Positions 17,614 to 27,204 of a stretch of 64,000 nt of DNA are shown here, piece by piece (the stretch's first letter is position 1; each line of letters opens with the position of its first letter). Origin of the DNA: Parazoarcus communis (GTDB lineage: Bacteria; Pseudomonadota; Gammaproteobacteria; Burkholderiales; Rhodocyclaceae); assembly GCF_003111645.1 (NCBI RefSeq), contig NZ_CP022187.1, positions 62,001-126,000 of the forward strand, given 5' to 3'. Position numbers and translations under genes: made by a program. The notes below the pieces were generated by a model. That model had not been told where the DNA came from and made no database searches. It was given only the letters and a program-made list of their open reading frames with translations.

Positions 17614-18678
17614 ATGAAGATTTGTGTGCTGCCGGGTGACGGCATTGGTCCCGAGATCATGGCGGAAGCCGTGCGTGTTCTCAAGGCGCTCGACCTCAAG
17701 TTTGAACTGGAAGAAGGGCTGCTTGGCGGTTGTGCAGTCGATGCTACCGGCACGCCATACCCCGAGGCGACCCAGAAGCTCGCCCGTGAAGCGGATGCGG
17801 TGCTGCTGGGGGCTGTGGGTGGGCCGAAATGGGACAACCTCCCGCGCGAGCAGCGCCCCGAGCGCGGCCTGCTGGGCATCCGCAAGGATCTCAACCTGTT
17901 TGCCAACCTGCGTCCGGCGATCCTGTATCCGGAGCTTGCCAACGCCTCTTCGCTGAAGCCTGAAGTCGTGGCCGGGCTGGACATCCTCATCGTGCGCGAA
18001 CTCACCGGCGATATCTACTTCGGTCAGCCGCGCGGTATCGAGGTGCGCGAGGTCAATGGCGAACAGCAGCGGGTGGGCTGGAACACCATGATCTACGCCG
18101 AGTATGAGATCCGCCGCATTCTGAAGGTGGCCTTCGAGGCCGCGCAGAAGCGTGGAAAGCGTCTGTGCTCGGTCGACAAGATGAATGTGCTTGAGTGCAC
18201 TCAGCTTTGGCGCGATATCGCCGAAGAAGTGGCCAAGGACTATCCGGACGTGGAGCTGTCGCACATGCTGGTCGACAATGCAGCGATGCAGCTCGTGCGG
18301 GCGCCCAAGCAGTTTGACGTGATGGTGACCGGCAACATGTTCGGCGACATCCTCTCGGACGAAGCTTCGATGCTCACCGGCTCGATCGGCATGCTGCCCT
18401 CGGCTTCGCTGGATGCGAACAACAAGGGCTTGTACGAACCCTCTCACGGTTCGGCGCCGGACATCGCAGGCAAGGGCGTGGCCAATCCGCTGGCGACGAT
18501 CCTGTCGGCTGCAATGATGCTGCGCTATACCTTCGGTCTTGAAGCGCAGGCTCAGCGTATCGAGGCAGCCGTCAAGCAAGTGCTTGCGCAGGGTTTCCGT
18601 ACCGGCGATATTTTCGAGCCGGGCACGAAGAAGGTCGGCACCAGGGAGATGGGTGACGCGGTTCTCGCGGCGCTTTAA
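17614..18678 (+). CDS. leuB: 3-isopropylmalate dehydrogenase
   Basis: LeuB oxidises and decarboxylates 3-isopropylmalate to 2-oxoisocaproate with NAD. The 354-residue protein starts [15 protein letters not shown] and shows the isocitrate/isopropylmalate dehydrogenase signature with metal-binding aspartates in [14 protein letters not shown], then [18 protein letters not shown] for NAD binding. ATG at 17614 has GGAG about 8 nt upstream; longer in-frame extensions overlap leuD and lack homology. It is third in the leu run. Confidence 0.97.
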   Translation: MKICVLPGDGIGPEIMAEAVRVLKALDLKFELEEGLLGGCAVDATGTPYPEATQKLAREADAVLLGAVGGPKWDNLPREQRPERGLLGIRKDLNLFANLRPAILYPELANASSLKPEVVAGLDILIVRELTGDIYFGQPRGIEVREVNGEQQRVGWNTMIYAEYEIRRILKVAFEAAQKRGKRLCSVDKMNVLECTQLWRDIAEEVAKDYPDVELSHMLVDNAAMQLVRAPKQFDVMVTGNMFGDILSDEASMLTGSIGMLPSASLDANNKGLYEPSHGSAPDIAGKGVANPLATILSAAMMLRYTFGLEAQAQRIEAAVKQVLAQGFRTGDIFEPGTKKVGTREMGDAVLAAL

Positions 18679-18702
18679 GGTTTTTCGATTCGAGGTGATG
18701 TG

Positions 18703-19836
18703 ATGAAGCGAGTAGGTCTGGTTGGCTGGCGTGGCATGGTCGGTTCCGTGCTGATGCAGCGCATGGTGGACGAGGGCGATTTCGCCCATATCGAACCCGT
18801 GTATTTTTCCACCTCTGCGGCCGGGGGCAAGGCACCCGTTTTCGGCGGCAAGGAAGCGGCGCTGCCGCTGCAGGACGCGATGAGCGTCGATGCGCTCAAG
18901 GCCTGCGACATCATCATTACCTGCCAGGGCGGGGATTACACCAAGGAGGTGTTCCCGAAACTGCGTGCGTCCGGCTGGAGCGGCCACTGGATCGATGCTG
19001 CCAGCGCGCTGCGCATGGCCGACGATGCCGTGATCATCCTCGATCCGGTGAACATGCATGTGATCAAGGACGCCCTTGCCAAGGGTGGCCGCAACTGGAT
19101 TGGCGGCAACTGCACGGTGTCGCTGATGCTCATGGGTCTCGGCGGCCTGTTCCGCAACGATCTGGTCGAGTGGGTGTCCGCGATGACCTACCAGGCCGCA
19201 TCCGGCGCGGGTGCGCAGAACATGCGTGAGCTGATCGCGCAGATGGGCACCATCCACGCATCGGTGGCAGACCTGCTCGCCGACCCGGGTTCGGCAATCC
19301 TCGATATCGACCGCAAGGTTGCGGAGACGATTCGCTCCGATGCCTTCCCGAAGAAGAACTTCCGCAACACGCCGCTGGCAGGCAGCCTGATTCCGTGGAT
19401 CGATGTGCCGGTCGAGCACGGGCAGTCGAAAGAGGAGTGGAAGGGCGGTGCCGAGTGCAACAAGATTCTTGGCAACCCCGCATTCCGCACCGCTGGCAGC
19501 ATCCCTATCGACGGCCTGTGCGTGCGGATCGGTGCAATGCGTTGTCACTCGCAGGCGCTGACCATCAAGCTGAAGAAGGATGTGCCACTCGACGAGATCA
19601 GCGAGATCATCGCCGGGGCCAACGAGTGGGTGAAGGTTGTGCCGAACGAGCGTGAGCTCTCCGAGCGCGATCTGACGCCGGCGGCGGTGACCGGTACCTT
19701 GGCTGTTCCGGTCGGGCGCCTGCACAAGATGGCAATGGGGCCGGAGTATCTTGGCGCGTTTACGGTCGGTGATCAGCTCCTCTGGGGTGCCGCCGAGCCG
19801 CTGCGTCGCATGCTTCGCATTCTGCTTGAAGACTGA
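18703..19836 (+). CDS. asd: Aspartate-semialdehyde dehydrogenase
   Basis: Asd reduces aspartyl phosphate to aspartate semialdehyde, the branch point to lysine/diaminopimelate, threonine and methionine. The 377-residue protein has the NADP motif [14 protein letters not shown] at the N-terminus, the catalytic Cys137 in [12 protein letters not shown], and the substrate-binding [12 protein letters not shown] region with the later catalytic His in [12 protein letters not shown]. The GTG codon immediately before the ATG was not used because GAGGTG spacing favours 18703. The position between leuB and fimV is common in betaproteobacteria. Confidence 0.97.
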   Translation: MKRVGLVGWRGMVGSVLMQRMVDEGDFAHIEPVYFSTSAAGGKAPVFGGKEAALPLQDAMSVDALKACDIIITCQGGDYTKEVFPKLRASGWSGHWIDAASALRMADDAVIILDPVNMHVIKDALAKGGRNWIGGNCTVSLMLMGLGGLFRNDLVEWVSAMTYQAASGAGAQNMRELIAQMGTIHASVADLLADPGSAILDIDRKVAETIRSDAFPKKNFRNTPLAGSLIPWIDVPVEHGQSKEEWKGGAECNKILGNPAFRTAGSIPIDGLCVRIGAMRCHSQALTIKLKKDVPLDEISEIIAGANEWVKVVPNERELSERDLTPAAVTGTLAVPVGRLHKMAMGPEYLGAFTVGDQLLWGAAEPLRRMLRILLED

Positions 19837-19894
19837 GGATGAACTGTGGCGGTCCGGATTGCCTGCATGAGGTCGAGCCGGGCCGCCCGTTCGG

Positions 19895-19916
19895 GGGGAA
19901 AGTTGCTTTCCCCTTT
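19895..19916 (+). terminator. Probable terminator after asd
   Basis: GGGGAAAG (19895-19902) pairs with CTTTCCCC (19906-19913) around a TTG loop and is followed by TTT. It lies between asd and fimV and probably ends the leu-asd transcript. The T-run is short. Confidence 0.55.
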
Positions 19917-20029
19917 AGACATAATCAGTTGGTGCAGGTCCTTAATAAAAATGCTAGATTGCTAGCCCAAGTCCATGATGTATTGCCCTTTGCCGGCTTG
20001 GTGAAGGGGAGCGTGGTTTGAGGATAACT

Positions 20030-23000
20030 ATGAAAACGTCGATTAAGGCATCCCTGATCGCAGCTGCGATCGCCTCGTTTCCACTCGGTGGCTTTGCTGC
20101 CGGGCTTGGTCAGATCAATGTTTTCAGTGGCTTGGGTCAGCCCTTGCGGGCCGAAATCCAGATCAGCGCGACGCCTCAGGAGTTGAGTTCGGTCACCGCA
20201 AAGGTGGCTTCGCCCGATGCCTTCAGACAGGCCGGCATTCCCTACCCGGGATTTTTGTCCGGGATCCGGGCATCGGTTGAGCGCAGCGGTCAGCGCCAGG
20301 TGGTCAAGCTCAGCAGTGACCGCCCGATCAACGAACCCTTTGTCGGGTTGCTGATTGAACTCGACTGGGCCTCGGGGCGCCTGTCGCGCGAATACACTTT
20401 CCTTCTTGATCCCGTCGATATTGCCGCGCCCAAGCCTGTGGCTGCGCGCATTGCCGCACCGGCCCCAGCGGCCGCTCCGCGCCAGGCGCCGATGGCTGCC
20501 CCGCCCGCGCCCCGGCCCGCCGCGGTGGACCGCTATACCGTCCAGCGTGGCGACACCCTGCGCCGCATCGCAGAGGCCAATCGCCCCGACGGCGCCAATC
20601 TCGACCAGATGCTGCTGGCCCTGTTCCGTGCCAATCCCTCGGCGTTTGACGGTGACAACATCAACCGTCTGCGCGCAGGCGCCATCATGACGATGCCGTC
20701 CGCCGACGCGGTTCTGGCAACCAGTCCTGCCGAGGCTCGCCGTGAGGTCGTGGCCCAGGCGGCTGACTTCGAGGCCTATCGCCAGCGCCTTGCGGGGACT
20801 GCGGTGGTGCGTGAGGCGGCTCCGGCGCCGGCCGAGCAGGCAAGTGCTGGCCGCATCGTACCCAAGGTCGAGGACGCGCGCGCGCCCGCTGTTGCAGGTG
20901 ACGAGCTGCAGATCTCGAAAACCCAGGACGGCGAAGCCGGGATGGACAAGGCAGCGGTTGCCCGCCTGCATGCGCTCGAAGAAGAACTTGTCGCCCGTGA
21001 AAAGGGCCTCGAAGAGGCGAACGCACGCCTTGCTCAGCTTGAGCAGAGCATCCGCGACCTGCAGAAATTGCTTGAACTGAAGAGCGGTACGCTGGCGCAG
21101 CTGCAGCCCGACGCTGCAACACCCGGTGCTGCAACGGCAGGTGCTGCTGCAGTTGCCGGCGCTGCTGCGACCGCAGCGCCTGAGGCGGCTGCGGAGCCTG
21201 CCGCACCCGCAGTGACGCCGCCCGCAGAAGCGACGCCGGCAGCGCCGGCGGTGGAAGCAGCCGCGGTCGAGCCGCCCGCCGAGCCGGTTTCCCCTCCGCA
21301 AGCAGAGCCTGCGCCCGCGCCCGCTCCCGTGCCGCCAGCACCGGTGGCAGCAGCCCCTGAGGCCGAACCTGAACCCGACTTCATGCAGTCGCTGCTTGCC
21401 GATCCCGCCATGCTCGCGGCCGGTGGTGGCGTAATTGCGCTCCTGCTCGGTTTTGCCGCCTACCGTTCCCGCCAGCGCAAGCAGGCGATGGAGGCGCTGG
21501 ACAGCTCGGCGCTGATGAGTGAGTTCCCGCCTGACAGCAGCGCCGTATTCGGTGCGACGGGCGGTCAGAGTGTCGATACCGGCAACAGCAGCATCCTGCA
21601 GACCGATTTCAGCCAGTCCGGTCTGTCGTCGATCGATGCGGATGAAGGTGTTGATCCGGTGGCTGAAGCCGATGTGTACATGGCCTATGGCCGTGACGCA
21701 CAGGCTGAGGAAATTCTTGAGGATGCGCTCAAGGCTGATCCGAACCGCACGGCGATCTATCTCAAACTGCTTGAGGTGTTCGCACAGCGTCAGAGTCCGA
21801 AGCAGTTTGAAACCACGGCAAGCGAGCTTTATTCGCGCACTGGTGGCCAGGGGTCGGACTGGGAGAAGGCTGCGCAGATGGGGCGCAAGCTGGACCCCGA
21901 TAACCCGCTATACAGTGCAGGCCCGGCAGAAGGCGAGCGTACCGTGCCGCCCGCCACCGAGCTGCCTGCAGCGTCCATTCCCGTTTCTGCCGCAGCTGCA
22001 GTGACTGCTGCCGCTGCAACGGCGACGGCTGCAGGTGCCGACAGCGCGGCGAAGCTTCCGGAAGTGGAAGCCGACACCAAAGATGCGGCTGACGAGCTCG
22101 GTCAGACCCTGTCCAGTCTCGACTTCACGACTTCGGTTCCGGTCGAGCCGAGTCCTTCGCAGCTCAAGGCTACCTGGACCATGCCGGGTGACCTCGGGCA
22201 GATCGCCAGTGGCGATGCCGAAGCGCCTGAGCAGACGTCCGATGCCGGGGCTGAGCAGGAGGAGCCGCTGTCGATCGATGTCGATGCGATCGATTTCGAT
22301 CTTGGCGGTGATGTGGATGAGCCTGTCGCAGAGGCGGACGACACGTCCCTGCCCAAGATCGATGCGCTCTCTGATAGCGCACCGGACACCGACGCTGCTC
22401 CGGATTCGGAGATGGATCTGGAGCTGGATGGCGACGAGTTCACCCTCGAGGTCGGTGGCGGTGAGCCCGCAGAGGAGGCGCCGGCGCCCGCATCGAATAC
22501 GGCAACGGTTGTGGGCGATGACGTTGCGCTCTCTGCAGCCGACGAGCCCGCACTCGAATTCGATCTGCCTGAGCTGGGCAAGTCGGCTGATGACAAGCAG
22601 GCCGCATTCGACATGAGCGCGACTGTGGTCCAGTCCGACGATGTCGATCCGGACGCCGACGATACCGTGATGGATCTTGAGAAGACCAGCTTCGATGCGG
22701 ATCTGCTGGATTTCGATTTCGATCTCGAGACGCCGGTTGGTGGTGATGCTGTGTCGGCAGAGCCTGCAGGCATGGATCTGACCAGCATCGATCTGGACCT
22801 CGAGCCGTCGGAAGATGAACGGGCTGCACCCGAGACGGCTGCCGAATCCGAGGCGGTCCCCGAGGCGGTGAAGGAGGGTGAGGTCCCGCCGTCGGCAGCG
22901 CCCGCCGAGCCCGAGGGCGAGATCAATCACGAGGTTGAGACCAAGCTCGAACTCGCCCGCGCATACGACGAGATGGGTGACAAGGAAGGCGCGCTTGAGT

Positions 23001-23077
23001 TGCTCAACGAGGTACTCGCTGAGGGCGGCCCTGCGCAGCAGGCAGCAGCGCGGACCCTGATCGAAAAACTGGGGTGA
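20030..23077 (+). CDS. fimV: FimV/HubP-type polar peptidoglycan-binding protein
   Basis: FimV organises the cell pole, including type IV pilus assembly and chemosensory proteins. The 1015-residue protein has a signal peptide (to about residue 24) and the FimV N-domain beginning GLGQINVFSGLGQPLRAEI. A LysM domain at about 170-225 starts YTVQRGDTLRRIAE. A coiled coil lies near 310-345 and a long Ala/Pro-rich linker follows. One transmembrane segment (AAGGGVIALLLGFAAYRS) is near residue 465. A very acidic Asp/Leu-rich cytoplasmic region follows, and the conserved C-terminal TPR-like FimV domain begins KLELARAYDEMGDKEGALE. ATG 20030 follows a GAGGA site. The asd-fimV-truA neighbourhood supports the call. 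Confidence 0.93.
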   Translation: MKTSIKASLIAAAIASFPLGGFAAGLGQINVFSGLGQPLRAEIQISATPQELSSVTAKVASPDAFRQAGIPYPGFLSGIRASVERSGQRQVVKLSSDRPINEPFVGLLIELDWASGRLSREYTFLLDPVDIAAPKPVAARIAAPAPAAAPRQAPMAAPPAPRPAAVDRYTVQRGDTLRRIAEANRPDGANLDQMLLALFRANPSAFDGDNINRLRAGAIMTMPSADAVLATSPAEARREVVAQAADFEAYRQRLAGTAVVREAAPAPAEQASAGRIVPKVEDARAPAVAGDELQISKTQDGEAGMDKAAVARLHALEEELVAREKGLEEANARLAQLEQSIRDLQKLLELKSGTLAQLQPDAATPGAATAGAAAVAGAAATAAPEAAAEPAAPAVTPPAEATPAAPAVEAAAVEPPAEPVSPPQAEPAPAPAPVPPAPVAAAPEAEPEPDFMQSLLADPAMLAAGGGVIALLLGFAAYRSRQRKQAMEALDSSALMSEFPPDSSAVFGATGGQSVDTGNSSILQTDFSQSGLSSIDADEGVDPVAEADVYMAYGRDAQAEEILEDALKADPNRTAIYLKLLEVFAQRQSPKQFETTASELYSRTGGQGSDWEKAAQMGRKLDPDNPLYSAGPAEGERTVPPATELPAASIPVSAAAAVTAAAATATAAGADSAAKLPEVEADTKDAADELGQTLSSLDFTTSVPVEPSPSQLKATWTMPGDLGQIASGDAEAPEQTSDAGAEQEEPLSIDVDAIDFDLGGDVDEPVAEADDTSLPKIDALSDSAPDTDAAPDSEMDLELDGDEFTLEVGGGEPAEEAPAPASNTATVVGDDVALSAADEPALEFDLPELGKSADDKQAAFDMSATVVQSDDVDPDADDTVMDLEKTSFDADLLDFDFDLETPVGGDAVSAEPAGMDLTSIDLDLEPSEDERAAPETAAESEAVPEAVKEGEVPPSAAPAEPEGEINHEVETKLELARAYDEMGDKEGALELLNEVLAEGGPAQQAAARTLIEKLG

Positions 23078-23090
23078 TTCCCGTCAATGT

Positions 23091-23131
23091 CGCCGCCGTG
23101 GGGCGCAGGCCTCGCGGCGGCGTTTTCTTTT
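23091..23131 (+). terminator. Rho-independent terminator after fimV
   Basis: CGCCGCCG (23091-23098) pairs with CGGCGGCG (23115-23122), followed by TTTTCTTTT. It begins 13 nt after the fimV stop, and its T-tract ends just 4 nt before the ATG of the next gene. Confidence 0.8.
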
Positions 23132-23135
23132 GAGC

Positions 23136-23729
23136 ATGCACGCGGGGCTGATCCTGTTGCTGTGGGTCGCGGGGGTTGCATCCGTGCAGCTCGCGAGTGG
23201 TGCGCTGCTGGCCGCGCTGGTTGCGGGCACGCTGGTGCTGGTGCTCGTGTTCGCCCGCATGCGCGGCGTTCGGCTGATTCGTCGCGTACGAGTGCTGCTG
23301 CTGGCCATATTCGTTCTGTTCGCGTGGTTTACACCGGGGGAGGCGCTGGTAAGTGCTTTTCCGGTGCTAAGCCCGACGCGGGAGGGGCTGACGCTGGCAC
23401 TCGTTCATGCAGGGCGATTGCTTGTGGTTGTATGCTGCGTGGCCTTGCTCCTCGAGCGCCTGTCACCTGACCGGCTGGTGAGCGGCTTGTATGCCTTGTG
23501 CAGGCCGGGTGCAGCGCTCGGTCTGTCGGCGCAGCACGTTGCGCTGAGGCTTCTGCTGGTTCTGCGTTACGTCGATGACGCGCGGGGCGGCCGTCATGAG
23601 TGGAAGCAATGGCTGTTGGCGACCGACGAGCCGGTGGCGCCTGTCCATCTCGTGCGCGAGCGTTTTGGGGCGGCAGACCTTGTTGTCCTTGTTCTGGTGG
23701 GTGGATTGTTGGGGTGGTGGATGTGGTAA
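23136..23729 (+). CDS. CbiQ/EcfT-like membrane protein
   Basis: This 197-residue inner-membrane protein has about five hydrophobic segments: three in the first 65 residues, one near 90-110 and one at the C-terminus (LVVLVLVGGLLGWWMW). The pattern of N-terminal helices, a soluble segment with short Arg-containing helices (LERLSPDRLVSGLYAL, LRYVDDARGG) and a terminal helix resembles the transmembrane T component of energy-coupling-factor transporters. No ATPase or substrate-binding S component lies nearby, so it may be a diverged solo protein. ATG 23136 lacks a ribosome-binding site and sits directly behind the fimV terminator. Its end overlaps the probable truA start. Confidence 0.6.
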   Translation: MHAGLILLLWVAGVASVQLASGALLAALVAGTLVLVLVFARMRGVRLIRRVRVLLLAIFVLFAWFTPGEALVSAFPVLSPTREGLTLALVHAGRLLVVVCCVALLLERLSPDRLVSGLYALCRPGAALGLSAQHVALRLLLVLRYVDDARGGRHEWKQWLLATDEPVAPVHLVRERFGAADLVVLVLVGGLLGWWMW

Positions 23730-24520
23730 GGATTGCGCTCTGTATCGAGTACGCGGGCGATGCATTCGAAGGCTGGCAGAGCCAGCGTCATGGTCGAACC
23801 GTGCAGGATGTTCTTGAAGCTGCAATCGAGCGAATTGCGGGTGAGTTCGTACGTCTGCAGGTGGCAGGGCGCACCGATACCGGTGTGCATGCGACCGCAC
23901 AGGTCGCCCATTTCGACACCACTGCGCGTCGTCCGGTCACGGCCTGGGTGCGCGGGGTCAATACCCATTTGCCGAGGACGGTCGTGGTGAAGTGGGCGGT
24001 CGAGGTCGACGATCGCTTTCATGCGCGTTTTCTCGCCTACGAACGCGCGTACCGTTACATTCTCTACAATTCGCCGTCGCGGCCGGCGGTGATGGCGGGG
24101 AAAGTGGGCTGGTTTCATCCGCCGCTGGATGAGTCGCGCATGGTCGAAGCGGCCAGCCTGCTGGTGGGGAAGCACGATTTCTCGGCCTTTCGGGCGTCCT
24201 GCTGCCAGTCGAAGACGCCCGTCCGGGTGATGTACGATGCGCGCGTTTCGCGTGCTGGCGATTATCTGGCGCTCGATTTCCGGGCCAATGGCTTTCTCCA
24301 TCACATGGTCCGAAACCTGGTGGGTGCGCTGGTCTACATCGGCAAGGGACACTACCCGCCGGAGTGGCTTGGAGAGGTGCTGGAGCGCGGTGACCGTTCG
24401 ATCGCTGCACCCACGTTCGAGGCGGCCGGGCTTTACCTCTGTGGTGTGGCGTACCCGCCGGACTGGCCGCTGCCTGGGGATGGGCGTATCATCTCCCAGC
24501 CTCAGCTTCCCCTCCTCTGA
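23723..24520 (+). CDS. truA: tRNA pseudouridine(38-40) synthase
   Basis: TruA modifies uridines 38-40 in the anticodon stem. The body starts RIALCIEYAGDAFEGWQSQ, and the catalytic Asp lies in AGRTDTGVHATAQV. NGFLHHMVRNLVGAL is the C-terminal family signature. There is no ATG at the expected position; three in-frame GTG codons (23714, 23717, 23723) precede AGG ATT. I chose 23723, giving 265 residues, because it best fits the usual short N-terminus, but 23714 or 23717 remain possible. The start overlaps the end of the EcfT-like gene and the trpF ATG follows the stop with no gap. Confidence 0.93.
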   Translation: MVRIALCIEYAGDAFEGWQSQRHGRTVQDVLEAAIERIAGEFVRLQVAGRTDTGVHATAQVAHFDTTARRPVTAWVRGVNTHLPRTVVVKWAVEVDDRFHARFLAYERAYRYILYNSPSRPAVMAGKVGWFHPPLDESRMVEAASLLVGKHDFSAFRASCCQSKTPVRVMYDARVSRAGDYLALDFRANGFLHHMVRNLVGALVYIGKGHYPPEWLGEVLERGDRSIAAPTFEAAGLYLCGVAYPPDWPLPGDGRIISQPQLPLL

Positions 24521-25144
24521 ATGTCACGTACCCGAATCAAGATCTGCGGCCTGACCCGGCCGCAGGATGTCCGCGCGGCGGTTGATGCCGGTGCCGACGC
24601 CATCGGCTTCGTGCTCTATCCGCCCAGCCCGCGCCATGTCAGCTTCGATCAGGCGGCCGAACTCGCAGCCTTGCTGCCGCCCTTTGTCACGGCCGTCGGC
24701 CTGTTCGTCAATCCTGATCCCGGATTCGTCGATGAGGCCCTGCGCCGCGTGCCCTTGCAGCTGCTACAGTTCCACGGCGACGAAGCCGAGGCGGACTGTG
24801 CTCGCTATGGCCGTCCATGGATCCGTGCTGCGAGAGTGCGGGCGGGGGTCGATCTGTTAGAATTCGCAGCTTGCCACCCTGGCGCCCGCGGCATTTTGCT
24901 CGACGCATTTGTCGAGGGTTATGGCGGGGGAGGTAAGACTTTCGATTGGTCCCTCATCCCCGCGGGACTCGACAGGCCTCTCATCCTTTCCGGCGGACTC
25001 GATCCGGAAAACGTGCGTGAGGCGGTTCGTCGTGTGCGCCCCTGGGCTGTGGATGTGTCCAGTGGTGTTGAAGTGGCCAAGGGAATCAAGGACGCAGCCA
25101 TGATGGCTGCGTTCATTGCCGGAGTTCGAGATGCAGATGGCTGA
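24521..25144 (+). CDS. trpF: Phosphoribosylanthranilate isomerase
   Basis: TrpF performs the third committed step of tryptophan synthesis on a TIM barrel. The 207-residue protein begins with the family motif [22 protein letters not shown], whose cysteine is the catalytic base, and ends with [16 protein letters not shown] and AVDVSSGVE, the phosphate-binding loops. The ATG follows the truA stop codon directly and the trpB start lies inside the trpF 3' end, so the three are translated as a coupled unit. Confidence 0.97.
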   Translation: MSRTRIKICGLTRPQDVRAAVDAGADAIGFVLYPPSPRHVSFDQAAELAALLPPFVTAVGLFVNPDPGFVDEALRRVPLQLLQFHGDEAEADCARYGRPWIRAARVRAGVDLLEFAACHPGARGILLDAFVEGYGGGGKTFDWSLIPAGLDRPLILSGGLDPENVREAVRRVRPWAVDVSSGVEVAKGIKDAAMMAAFIAGVRDADG

Positions 25145-26345
25145 CATGCAGTACCAGTTTCCGGATGAGAAGGGCCACTTCGGTCCGTACGGCGGCGTCT
25201 TTGTCGCAGAGACGCTCATGCCCGCGCTCGAAGAGTTGCGTCTGGCGTACGCCGAATGTATGGCCGATCCGGCTTTCATCGCCGAGTTCGAGCACGATCT
25301 GAAGCACTACGTCGGGCGCCCAAGCCCGATTTACCATGCCAAGCGCTGGTCCGACCTGCTCGGCGGCGCGCAGATCTACCTGAAGCGCGAAGACCTCAAT
25401 CACACCGGTGCCCACAAGGTGAATAACTGCATCGGTCAGGCGATGGTGGCCCGGCGCATGGGCAAGCCGCGCGTGATCGCAGAAACCGGTGCCGGACAGC
25501 ACGGCGTGGCAACGGCAACGGTTGCTGCCCGCTACGGCATGGAGTGCGTGGTCTACATGGGCTCGGAAGACGTCAAGCGGCAGGCGGCCAACGTCTATCG
25601 CATGAAGCTCCTCGGTGCGACCGTGGTTCCCGTCGAGTCGGGCTCCAAGACGCTCAAGGATGCGCTGAACGAGGCCATGCGCGACTGGGTGACCAACATC
25701 GCCAACACTTTCTACATCATTGGTACGGTTGCGGGGCCGCATCCCTATCCGATGATGGTGCGGGACTTCCAGACCGTCATCGGCAAGGAATGCCTGGTGC
25801 AGATGCCGGAGGCGGCCGGGCGCCAGCCTGACTACGTGATTGCCTGCGTCGGTGGCGGCTCCAACGCCATGGGCATCTTCCATCCCTACATCGGTGTCGA
25901 GGGCGTACGCCTGATCGGTGTCGAAGCGGCAGGTGACGGGATCGAGACCGGGCGTCACGCCGCACCGCTGACCGCCAACGTCAAGCCTGGCGTGCTGCAC
26001 GGCAACCGCACCTATCTGATGCAGGATGAGGACGGCCAGATCACCGAGACGCATTCGATTTCCGCCGGTCTCGACTACCCCGGCGTCGGCCCAGAACATG
26101 CGTGGCTGAAGGATTCTTCACGTGCCGAGTATGTCGCGGTGACGGACAGTGAGGCGCTTCAGGCCTTCCACGATCTGTGCCGCTTCGAAGGCATCATCCC
26201 GGCGCTCGAGTCCTCGCATGCCCTTGCGCATGCGGCAAAGCTCGCAGCGACCTTGCCCAAGGACAAGGTTCTGCTCGTGAACCTTTCCGGACGTGGCGAC
26301 AAGGACATGCACACGGTTGCCGAGCGTTCGGGAATCCAGTTCTAA
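25131..26345 (+). CDS. trpB: Tryptophan synthase beta chain
   Basis: TrpB condenses indole with serine using pyridoxal phosphate. The 404-residue protein has [16 protein letters not shown] near its start, the PLP lysine K96 in [14 protein letters not shown], the [14 protein letters not shown] substrate loop, and [10 protein letters not shown] for PLP phosphate. Three ATGs are available (25131, 25137, 25146); 25131 has GGAG six nt upstream and overlaps trpF by 14 nt. The indole channel partner trpA follows. Confidence 0.97.
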   Translation: MQMADMQYQFPDEKGHFGPYGGVFVAETLMPALEELRLAYAECMADPAFIAEFEHDLKHYVGRPSPIYHAKRWSDLLGGAQIYLKREDLNHTGAHKVNNCIGQAMVARRMGKPRVIAETGAGQHGVATATVAARYGMECVVYMGSEDVKRQAANVYRMKLLGATVVPVESGSKTLKDALNEAMRDWVTNIANTFYIIGTVAGPHPYPMMVRDFQTVIGKECLVQMPEAAGRQPDYVIACVGGGSNAMGIFHPYIGVEGVRLIGVEAAGDGIETGRHAAPLTANVKPGVLHGNRTYLMQDEDGQITETHSISAGLDYPGVGPEHAWLKDSSRAEYVAVTDSEALQAFHDLCRFEGIIPALESSHALAHAAKLAATLPKDKVLLVNLSGRGDKDMHTVAERSGIQF

Positions 26346-26350
26346 CCCGC

Positions 26351-26373
26351 TGCGGACCGCCCTGCGGTCCGCA
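26351..26373 (+). other. Perfect hairpin between trpB and trpA
   Basis: TGCGGACCGC (26351-26360) and GCGGTCCGCA (26364-26373) form a perfect 10-bp stem with a 3-nt loop. It begins 5 nt after the trpB stop and ends 15 nt before the trpA ATG. No T-run follows. Confidence 0.6.
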
Positions 26374-26388
26374 TTGCCGGACTTCATC

Positions 26389-27204
26389 ATGTCGAAAATC
26401 CAGACCACCTTTCAGCGTTTGCAGGCCGAGGGTCGCAAGGCGTTGATTCCATTCATCACTGCGGGCGACCCGGACGGCGAGCTCACTGTGCCCTTGATGC
26501 ATGCGATGGTTGCCGGCGGCGCCGACATCATCGAGCTTGGCGTCCCGTTCTCCGACCCGATGGCCGACGGCCCGACCATTCAGCGTGCTTCCGAACGCGC
26601 GCTCGCTGCGGGCATGACCCTGCGCAAGGTGCTTGCGATCGTGCGCACCTTCCGCGCCGAGGATCAGACGACGCCGGTCGTGCTGATGGGTTATGCCAAT
26701 CCGATCGAGGCGATGGGTGAGGACACCTTCATCGCAGTCGCCAGCGAAGCGGGGGTCGATGGTGTGCTGGTGGTGGACTATCCGCCCGAAGAATGCACCC
26801 GCTTTGCTGCGCTGTCCAAGGCCGCCGGGCTCGATCCGATCTTCCTGCTGGCACCGACGTCGTCCGAGCAGCGCTTCCGCGATGTCGCCGAAGCCGGCAG
26901 CGGCTATATCTACTACGTGTCGCTCAAGGGCGTGACGGGGTCGGGGAATCTCGACTTCGACGAAGTGGCACGGCGCATTCCCCAGATCCGCGCCGCAGTG
27001 GGCATGCCTGTTGGTGTCGGATTCGGCATCCGTGATGCCGAGAGCGCCAAGCGCATTGGTGAAGTGGCCGACGCGGTGGTGATCGGCAGTCGCATCATCG
27101 AAGAGATCGAGCGCAGTCCCCGAGACGCGGTGGTGTCCAATGTATCCGCCTTCATCCGCGGCATTCGTGCCGCACTGGATGAGATTGCAGGAGCCAAACA
27201 ATGA
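26389..27204 (+). CDS. trpA: Tryptophan synthase alpha chain
   Basis: TrpA cleaves indole-3-glycerol phosphate to release indole into the TrpB channel. The 271-residue TIM-barrel protein has the catalytic Glu in [18 protein letters not shown] and the Asp in [25 protein letters not shown] and [13 protein letters not shown] form the phosphate-binding part. ATG 26389 was chosen because [20 protein letters not shown] is the standard N-terminus; the ribosome-binding site is weak and lies just after an intercistronic hairpin. The stop overlaps the accD start (ATGA). Confidence 0.97.
   Translation: MSKIQTTFQRLQAEGRKALIPFITAGDPDGELTVPLMHAMVAGGADIIELGVPFSDPMADGPTIQRASERALAAGMTLRKVLAIVRTFRAEDQTTPVVLMGYANPIEAMGEDTFIAVASEAGVDGVLVVDYPPEECTRFAALSKAAGLDPIFLLAPTSSEQRFRDVAEAGSGYIYYVSLKGVTGSGNLDFDEVARRIPQIRAAVGMPVGVGFGIRDAESAKRIGEVADAVVIGSRIIEEIERSPRDAVVSNVSAFIRGIRAALDEIAGAKQ

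Noticed and set aside
19839-20021. 60-codon forward frame between asd and fimV
   Set aside because: It crosses the probable terminator hairpin, has no ribosome-binding site and no recognisable features.
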